From Flavobacteriaceae bacterium (lineage in GTDB: Bacteria; Bacteroidota; Bacteroidia; Flavobacteriales; Flavobacteriaceae): a stretch of DNA of 64,000 nt. Within the stretch, counting starts at the first letter, position 1. The number at the start of each line of letters is the position of its first letter. The translations under genes were made by a program, and so were the position numbers. Below are positions 58,787 through 64,000 of the stretch, one piece after another. The notes under the pieces were generated by a model that saw only the letters and a program-made list of their open reading frames with translations, was not told the origin of the DNA and did not search any database. The stretch is from assembly GCA_029238125.1 (NCBI GenBank), contig JAQWGQ010000007.1, positions 1 to 64,000 on the forward strand, given 5' to 3'.

Positions 58787-59929
58787 CTACTCTTTTATAA
58801 AATGGAAATACTTTTCGTCTGTACCGTTTGTCGTTTTGAGCAGATAAGTGCCTCGGCTGAGGTGTGCAATGTCTATAGTATGCACCGCCTCGTCCTGCTG
58901 CTGGGCTTGCCCCAACAACTGACCGCTGAGCGAATAAATTGTGTACTGAGCAGGGGTTGGATATGCGTATTTCAACTGCAACTCCGATTTGGCGGGGTTG
59001 GGATAGAGCGCCACTCTCTGACCCGCAAAGTCTGTTATGTTTGCGGTAAACGGTCCCTCTAGGGTAAAAGCCTCATCGGCATAAATGTGGAGATCCCCAT
59101 TTTCTTGCACTTCGGGTTGTACATAAATTGTAAAGTCCCCTGCAGCATCCTTGATGGCCTGGCCTATGGCAACAGCATCTGCATTGGCTTCTATGGTCAC
59201 CATTGACGTTGCTTCTGTAGACGTTTGCCGAAAGGTGAGCGTTTCCCCATCCGCGTCTCCTAGAAATGCCGCCTCTGAGGCCGTCAAAACTATGGGATCA
59301 CCCTTTTCGCCTATGAAGTACTGACTCTCCTGAATGCCTGCGAAGGAAGTTCTTTGCAGGATATTATAATCTGAGCCAAAGAGAAAGGACGTTTCCCCAT
59401 TTTCTTCTGCTGTATAGGGATCCAAGCTAAGTGTAAAACGAGGGTTGACCGTCCCTGAAACGTCAAGGTTAGGGTCATCGGCGGTCAATACAATCCCCTC
59501 TGTATCTCCATCTTTATAAAGGGTAAGGGTATAATTGGATGTACTAGAGTGTGCAGATACGAAATCCACCTGCTGTGAAGCAGATTTGTATGTCATATCA
59601 AATAATATAATATTGGGGTCAATTAGAACAAATTGTAATAAACGAGGGGGGTTGTCAAAATCAATGATCGCCTCAGCTACGGGGTTATGGCCTGGGTTGT
59701 CCAGAGTCTTGGTGCTTATATATGGGGTAACGCTTTCTTCAGCGCTGGGAGTGGGGTTTGTGCTGTCGTGGCAGGTCTTGTCTGCCTCGTCCACGGTTGT
59801 GAATCCCCCCGTATGGGTAACACCAGCCGTTTTGATCGAAATCAGTGGCGTTTGAGCGGTTAAAAATGATAAAGGAAGCACTAGAAATGCGCCAATAACG
59901 TATCTATAATAAGGTATTATTTTAAACAT
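58787..59929 (-). CDS. Secreted protein with T9SS type A sorting domain
   Basis: 380 residues. A signal peptide (YVIGAFLVLPLSFLTAQ) is followed by ~280 residues without a recognised domain (acidic, beta-rich, two Cys-free repeats not evident). A C-terminal sorting domain starts at VALYPNPAKSELQLKY and ends SRGTYLLKTTNGTDEKYFHFIKE. The tail directs export through the type IX system and attachment to the cell surface. A single gene with its own terminator; the cargo function is unknown. Confidence 0.85.
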   Translation of the reverse strand: MFKIIPYYRYVIGAFLVLPLSFLTAQTPLISIKTAGVTHTGGFTTVDEADKTCHDSTNPTPSAEESVTPYISTKTLDNPGHNPVAEAIIDFDNPPRLLQFVLIDPNIILFDMTYKSASQQVDFVSAHSSTSNYTLTLYKDGDTEGIVLTADDPNLDVSGTVNPRFTLSLDPYTAEENGETSFLFGSDYNILQRTSFAGIQESQYFIGEKGDPIVLTASEAAFLGDADGETLTFRQTSTEATSMVTIEANADAVAIGQAIKDAAGDFTIYVQPEVQENGDLHIYADEAFTLEGPFTANITDFAGQRVALYPNPAKSELQLKYAYPTPAQYTIYSLSGQLLGQAQQQDEAVHTIDIAHLSRGTYLLKTTNGTDEKYFHFIKE

Positions 59930-60107
59930 GATAAGTAAGATTTAGAACATTAAATAAACAAAAAAATATCAACTGTGCAAAACGGTTTTTGTGGGGGTTC
60001 TGCGCCATTGAGTTGTTGATATTCTTTTAAAAAAGGTTGGGTTGGTGTTTATACTAGCCCCTCTGAGTTTGTATCTTTCAAATTGCGTAAACACACCTTG
60101 TCTATCA
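59930..60107. other. Divergent intergenic region with a 9-bp inverted repeat
   Basis: AATATCAAC (59965-59973) and GTTGATATT (60015-60023) form a perfect dyad with a 41-bp centre, between the T9SS cargo gene and the AlbA_2-like gene. It may be an operator or a structural element; no gene is seen. Confidence 0.45.
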
Positions 60108-61244
60108 ATGATCAACAAACGCTTATTGGTAAAAAACTTACTGGCTCACAATGATGAGAACAGTTTTTATGACAAAAAGCTACAGCTCAACCTTGGCAAC
60201 AAAGAAGGGAAGGCAAAGTTCCTCAAGCACATCTGTGCCCTTTCCAATTCCAACCCCAAAAACAACTCCTACATCGTGGTCGGCATTATGGATCACGACA
60301 ATGATATCGTGGGTGTCGATTTTTTTGATGATGCCAAGTTGCAAAACCTAATCAATGCCTACCTCGAAAACCCGCCCTTAGTGCTTTATGAAAACATTCA
60401 TTTTCCTCACTTGCCAGAAGGGAAAGTCGTTGGTTTGGTAACGATCAAGCCCACAGAAGCGCTGACGTCGTTGCGAAAAAACATTTGGAAATACTATGGG
60501 GGTTCTGTTTTTTTTCGTGAAGGCAGCACCTCTATGCCCCGAGCGCTTGATGTCGAAATCAAAGACACCAATTCCAGAGTTGTAGCGGAGATTGAAAAAC
60601 ACGCACAAAACAATATCGAGCTCACTCTTGACGGTGTGGTTGATTTTGTACAACGGCATCACGACGGGCTTAACCCTCAGTACAAGGTCTTTAAAGAATC
60701 TTTTGTGGTATGCTGGGCAGGGGTTGAAAAAACGGTTAAGGGAAAGCGTTACTATTCTCGTGTGGACATCGAGTTGGTCAATGAGCATGTGAAGTTGTTT
60801 TACTCTGCCTACGACGAAGTTGAAATCCAGTTTGATGCCAATCATTTTCGATTGATTGAGTATGTCAAACTCGGGCTGAATAATATCGACAAGTATTATC
60901 CTTTAGAGCAGATTGATCTGCAATTTGATAACAACGGGAGCTATCAAATGAGTTCCGTGTTTTTGTTTGAACCGCCTGTTTTTGAGAAAACGCTCCTGCA
61001 CCATATTATGAATACCCAAAAAACGATTGCTCAAAAATTACTGAAAAACAACACCTTGACAAGTGCCCAAAAAAGAGAAGTTGAAACCCTTTCTCCCACT
61101 CTGATGCTGTGCTACCTCAATGGTTTTGAAGAAGCGAAAGAACTTCTCTTTTCGATTCAAAATCCACTTCGTGAATGTAGCAGTGTCGCCTATCAAAACC
61201 ATAAAGACGCCATGCGGATTTTGCGGAAAATCAAATACAATTGA
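60108..61244 (+). CDS. AlbA_2/Schlafen-like domain protein
   Basis: 378 residues from ATG 60108; the longer frame from 60042 adds an unlikely hydrophobic head. NDENSFYDKKLQLNLGNKEGKAKFLKHICALSNSNPKNNSYIVVGI and VGLVTIKPTEAL follow the AlbA_2 (divergent AAA-4/Schlafen) pattern, in which the domain binds nucleic acid or cuts RNA. The usual Glu of the E-s-x-x-x-E-f-K signature is not fully clear. The C-terminal ~200 residues are unassigned. It is an orphan between unrelated genes, so function is open (regulation, RNA processing or defence). Confidence 0.68.
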   Translation: MINKRLLVKNLLAHNDENSFYDKKLQLNLGNKEGKAKFLKHICALSNSNPKNNSYIVVGIMDHDNDIVGVDFFDDAKLQNLINAYLENPPLVLYENIHFPHLPEGKVVGLVTIKPTEALTSLRKNIWKYYGGSVFFREGSTSMPRALDVEIKDTNSRVVAEIEKHAQNNIELTLDGVVDFVQRHHDGLNPQYKVFKESFVVCWAGVEKTVKGKRYYSRVDIELVNEHVKLFYSAYDEVEIQFDANHFRLIEYVKLGLNNIDKYYPLEQIDLQFDNNGSYQMSSVFLFEPPVFEKTLLHHIMNTQKTIAQKLLKNNTLTSAQKREVETLSPTLMLCYLNGFEEAKELLFSIQNPLRECSSVAYQNHKDAMRILRKIKYN

Positions 61245-61261
61245 TTGGGTGTGTTAGGGGA

Positions 61262-61825
61262 TTATTTGAGGTGTGTTTCGTAGAAAAACGCCGCAACTTC
61301 TTCGGGGACGAGGTGATTGATCTCTTCTTGCTGTTCGACTTTTTGTCGAATCATCGTGGCCGAAATTGATATCATTGGACTATCCAACAGCGTGATTTTA
61401 TCGCTCTCCTGAGGAAGCTGCCATCCCGCACGTGGATAAATCATCAACTCGTGAGATAATATTTCCGCTGCCCCTTGCCAGGTTTTCATTTGCACAAAAA
61501 TGTCTGCGCCCATCAATAGGGTGTGGGTGTTTGAGTCGGGCAAAACATCCAAATGTCTCAGGGTGTTGATTGTGTAATTTGGACGCGACAATTGAAATTC
61601 CACATCGCTACAAGTCATCTTTTCTTCTCTGGAAAGGACCGTTGAAGCCAGGTCTAGGCGTTGTTGTTCTGGAAGTAAATCGACATCGCGTTTAAAGGGA
61701 TTTTGCGGGCTGACGATAAAAATGACTTCTTTGATTTTTCCTGTTTCGATTGCTGCCCGAGCCACGTTGAGGTGGCCATGATGTATGGGATTAAAACTTC
61801 CGAAAAATAAGGCAGTTCGCTTCAT
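61262..61825 (-). CDS. nadD: Nicotinate-nucleotide adenylyltransferase
   Basis: 187 residues. FFGSFNPIHHGHLNVARAAI is the nucleotidyltransferase signature (GxFxPxHxGH); ISATMIRQKV is the second motif. It forms deamido-NAD in NAD synthesis. It overlaps gmk by ATGA; the three genes yicC-gmk-nadD form one operon. Confidence 0.97.
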   Translation of the reverse strand: MKRTALFFGSFNPIHHGHLNVARAAIETGKIKEVIFIVSPQNPFKRDVDLLPEQQRLDLASTVLSREEKMTCSDVEFQLSRPNYTINTLRHLDVLPDSNTHTLLMGADIFVQMKTWQGAAEILSHELMIYPRAGWQLPQESDKITLLDSPMISISATMIRQKVEQQEEINHLVPEEVAAFFYETHLK

Positions 61826-62394
61826 GATTTAATAAATTGAATGACCAGTTCCTCGAGTTCCGCCCCAGCTTCACTGAGAACGTTATTGTGAACAATGTGT
61901 TGGAATTTTGATGCCGATTTCATTTCATTTTCGGCTTTGTCGAGTCGCATTTTCAAACTCTCTGTCGATTCTGTTTCCCGATTGGTCAACCGCTCTTTGA
62001 GTGCTGTCAAGCTCGGTGGCTTTATAAAAATCGTGATCGTTTGTTCGGGAAATTGTTTTTTGATTTGTAAGCCCCCCTCAACGTCTATATCAAAAATAAC
62101 GTGTTTTCCTTCGCGCCACAATCTCTCCACTTCTGATCCTAAGGTGCCGTAAAAAACGTTTGGGTAAACTTCTTCGTGTTCGATAAAATCCCCTTGGTAG
62201 ATGTGTTTTTGAAATTGCTCTGGGCTGATAAAAAAGTAATCCACTCCGTGCTTTTCATTGGCTCTGGGCTCACGAGAAGTTGCCGAAATCGAAAACGCAA
62301 GCTGTAGGGGTTTGTTTTGCAGTAATTGTTTTGCCAAGGTTGTTTTTCCACTTCCCGAGGGCGCTGACAGGACGACGCATTTCCCTTTTTTCAT
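61822..62394 (-). CDS. gmk: Guanylate kinase
   Basis: 190 residues. VVLSAPSGSGKTTLAKQLL is the P-loop; SATSREPRANEKHGVDYFFIS and FIEHEEVYPNVFYGT are the GMP-binding and lid signatures. It phosphorylates GMP to GDP. It directly abuts yicC (stop 62395, start 62394). Confidence 0.97.
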   Translation of the reverse strand: MKKGKCVVLSAPSGSGKTTLAKQLLQNKPLQLAFSISATSREPRANEKHGVDYFFISPEQFQKHIYQGDFIEHEEVYPNVFYGTLGSEVERLWREGKHVIFDIDVEGGLQIKKQFPEQTITIFIKPPSLTALKERLTNRETESTESLKMRLDKAENEMKSASKFQHIVHNNVLSEAGAELEELVIQFIKS

Positions 62395-63255
62395 TTAGAG
62401 AATGTTGAGCAGTTGTTCCTTGATTCGTTCTAGAGCATCTTTCATTTGAACGATTTGTTTTTGAAGGGACGCATCGTTGGCTTTGGAGCCAATCGTGTTG
62501 ATTTCTCTTCCGATTTCCTGGGAGATAAACCCGAGTTTTTTTCCTTTTGTTTGCGCTTGGCTGTTCATCACTTCACAAAAATAAAGGAGGTGTTGCCGCA
62601 AACGAACGATCTCTTCATTGATGTCAAGCTTTTCGAGATAAAAGATCAACTCCTGCTCGAACCGGTTTTGGTCAACCTCTACGGCTAAGCTTTTGAGGTT
62701 TTCTTGCAATTTTGATCGTACTTGTTGAATTCGTTGATCCTTCGTGTTGTTGACTTGCTCAAGTCCTTTATCGATGCTTTCGATTTGGGAATTGAGATCC
62801 TTGGTCATGGCTTGTCCTTCAACCGTTTGGTAGTCTATCAACTGCTTTATTGCCTGCTGTACCAAGTCAAATACTTCTTTTTTCTGGTTGTCGTCTGGCA
62901 AAACTTCTGCCGACTGGAGGGCTTCTGGCAAACGCGTCGCAATGGGGAGCAATTCAGCAGGGTTTACGTCAGCAATTTCACGCAGTTGTTGAATATAGTC
63001 GGAAATAACGTCTTTGTTGAGATCAGCGGCTGCCGCTGCGCCTTGCTGTTTTACGTTCAAATTGACATCGACTTTTCCGCGTAACAATTGAGGTTTGATG
63101 GCGGTTCGTAACTCGTCCTCCCAAGATCGATAACTGTATGGCAGTCGAAGGTTGAGTTCAAGATTTTTGCTGTTCAGTGCTCGAATCTCCACGGATATGC
63201 TGATGTCTTGAGATTCGAATGTGGACCGAGCAAATCCGGTCATTGAGCGTATCAT
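62395..63255 (-). CDS. yicC: YicC-family endoribonuclease-like protein
   Basis: 286 residues. MIRSMTGFARS at the start, EIRALNSKNLELNLRLPYSYRSWEDELR and, near the end, RLRQHLLYFCEVMNSQAQTKGKKLGFISQEIGREINTIGSKAND are the YicC_N and DUF1732 signatures. E. coli YicC has been reported to be an RNase. Neighbourhood with gmk is conserved in many bacteria. Confidence 0.95.
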   Translation of the reverse strand: MIRSMTGFARSTFESQDISISVEIRALNSKNLELNLRLPYSYRSWEDELRTAIKPQLLRGKVDVNLNVKQQGAAAAADLNKDVISDYIQQLREIADVNPAELLPIATRLPEALQSAEVLPDDNQKKEVFDLVQQAIKQLIDYQTVEGQAMTKDLNSQIESIDKGLEQVNNTKDQRIQQVRSKLQENLKSLAVEVDQNRFEQELIFYLEKLDINEEIVRLRQHLLYFCEVMNSQAQTKGKKLGFISQEIGREINTIGSKANDASLQKQIVQMKDALERIKEQLLNIL

Positions 63256-63308
63256 AGTCCCACTTTGGGCAAAGGTACGAAATCAAGATGTTTTTGGCTC
63301 AATCGAAT

Positions 63309-64000
63309 TTACTCGCTGCAAGAAGGATCATCGGGGGTAATGTCCTCGTAAGCATTGAGCGCCAAAACCAAGTCTGATCCATTATAGGTTTTCGTGATAA
63401 TCCCACGAACACGAATAGCACCATTTGGAATTGGCATATCTGAAAAATCAGCAAAACGACTTGTTTCCAGCAAAAAACTTGTTTTTGTGTTTTCTATACA
63501 TTGTGTTATCTCTCGTTGGGTATCATACCAGTCTTTGGCAGCGACAAGTGGTTGTCCGTGTTCCTCGGACAGAAAGTGAACGGATTTCAGCGTGACAAAC
63601 AACCCGATATGCGTCTCCATCAACTCAGTAAGTGTGATCGTTTTTTCACCTATTTCAAAGGTGTTTTTGGTGCGCAATACCCTCTCTATAGACTGCTGTT
63701 CTGACATGACAACAAGCTCATCGTTGTCTTCTCCGCCTCCAATTGCAATCACCCCATCTCCGCGATTTGCTTCCCCAACAAACAAGCCAGAGATGTTGAG
63801 ATAAACCTCTCGACCGATGTTGTACTTGTTGTGAAGTTCCCTTCTGTCAATCATCACTTTGATTCCCTCCGTGGGGTTTGTTGGGTGGTCTTGGATATAG
63901 ATTTCTTTGTAAAAGTTTCCGCTTTCGTCGGACGAAACGACAACCCCACTGATTACCAATTTACCATCGATTTGAGTGGCTTCACGTCCGTTGTACAATT
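63309..64000 (-). CDS. DUF5689-domain protein (partial, N-terminus off right edge)
   Basis: At least 229 residues; the frame stays open to the right edge, so the apparent TTG start at 63998 is probably internal. KLVISGVVVSSDESGNFYKEIYIQD, RRELHNKYNIGREVYLNISGLFVGE and NGAIRVRGIITKTYNGSDLVLALNAYEDI resemble the OB-like DUF5689 domain of Bacteroidota lipoproteins, which often carry a choice-of-anchor or nuclease partner domain. No signal can be seen because the start is missing. Confidence 0.8.
   Translation of the reverse strand, partial: LYNGREATQIDGKLVISGVVVSSDESGNFYKEIYIQDHPTNPTEGIKVMIDRRELHNKYNIGREVYLNISGLFVGEANRGDGVIAIGGGEDNDELVVMSEQQSIERVLRTKNTFEIGEKTITLTELMETHIGLFVTLKSVHFLSEEHGQPLVAAKDWYDTQREITQCIENTKTSFLLETSRFADFSDMPIPNGAIRVRGIITKTYNGSDLVLALNAYEDITPDDPSCSE

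Overview
The window looks like chromosomal DNA of a marine-type member of the Flavobacteriaceae (Bacteroidota). Supporting signs are type IX secretion (T9SS) sorting tails, a DUF5689 protein, the Bacteroides-aerotolerance (Bat) operon, a hemA-C-D-E-F-B operon divergent from an AraC-type regulator and hemH, TAnnTTTG-like -7 boxes, and a near absence of Shine-Dalgarno sequences. No tRNA, rRNA, CRISPR array, transposase or prophage was seen.

Region 1 (1-22395, minus strand) is one uninterrupted reading frame of at least 7,465 codons that runs off the left edge. The supplied ORF track misses it because it has no stop in the window and apparently starts at TTG. It encodes a giant secreted adhesin-like protein: a signal peptide, a degenerate cupredoxin-like domain, then about 36 DUF11/DUF7507-type Ig-like modules of roughly 143 residues joined by acidic Asp-rich linkers. 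Inserted among the modules are a second cupredoxin domain with a full type-1 copper ligand set, thrombospondin-type-3 Asp repeats with a jelly-roll-like segment, two carbohydrate-binding-like segments and several C-type-lectin-like domains. This is the most unusual object in the window.

Region 2 (22.4-29.8 kb) is a patchwork of small operons and damaged genes. It holds an AT-rich 550-bp spacer with inverted repeats, a SnoaL-like/glycogen-binding-like protein whose signal peptide is cut off by an in-frame TGA, a PhoD-like phosphatase, a beta-carbonic anhydrase, an ECF sigma/anti-sigma-like/LTxxQ-repeat protein cluster with a shared promoter-like motif, a frameshifted barrel-like protein, an FAD-linked oxidase, and a relic of a MAM-domain/T9SS protein.

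Region 3 (29.8-37 kb) has phzF-like, ASCH, bacilliredoxin and plsC genes on the plus strand, facing a minus-strand operon: AraC regulator, hemH, hemJ, an NtrY-like histidine kinase and an enoyl-CoA hydratase-like gene. Region 4 (37.1-42.9 kb) is the tightly overlapping hemACDEFB operon. With hemH and hemJ it covers glutamyl-tRNA to protoheme except hemL. Direct repeats AGCGTTAT, two helical turns apart, lie in the divergent hem control region.

Region 5 (42.9-49.7 kb) holds a serine hydrolase, a 3'-5' exonuclease, a dual-ATPase ABC protein, a small membrane protein, gpsA, pheS and cvpA. Region 6 (49.7-58.6 kb) is the complete Bat operon (moxR, DUF58, BatD-like, batA, batB, batC, batD, batE). 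Region 7 (58.7-64 kb) holds a T9SS cargo protein, an AlbA_2/Schlafen-like orphan, and nadD-gmk-yicC behind a partial DUF5689 protein. Four of the convergent gene pairs end in exactly overlapping 4-nt palindromes (CTAG or TTAA).
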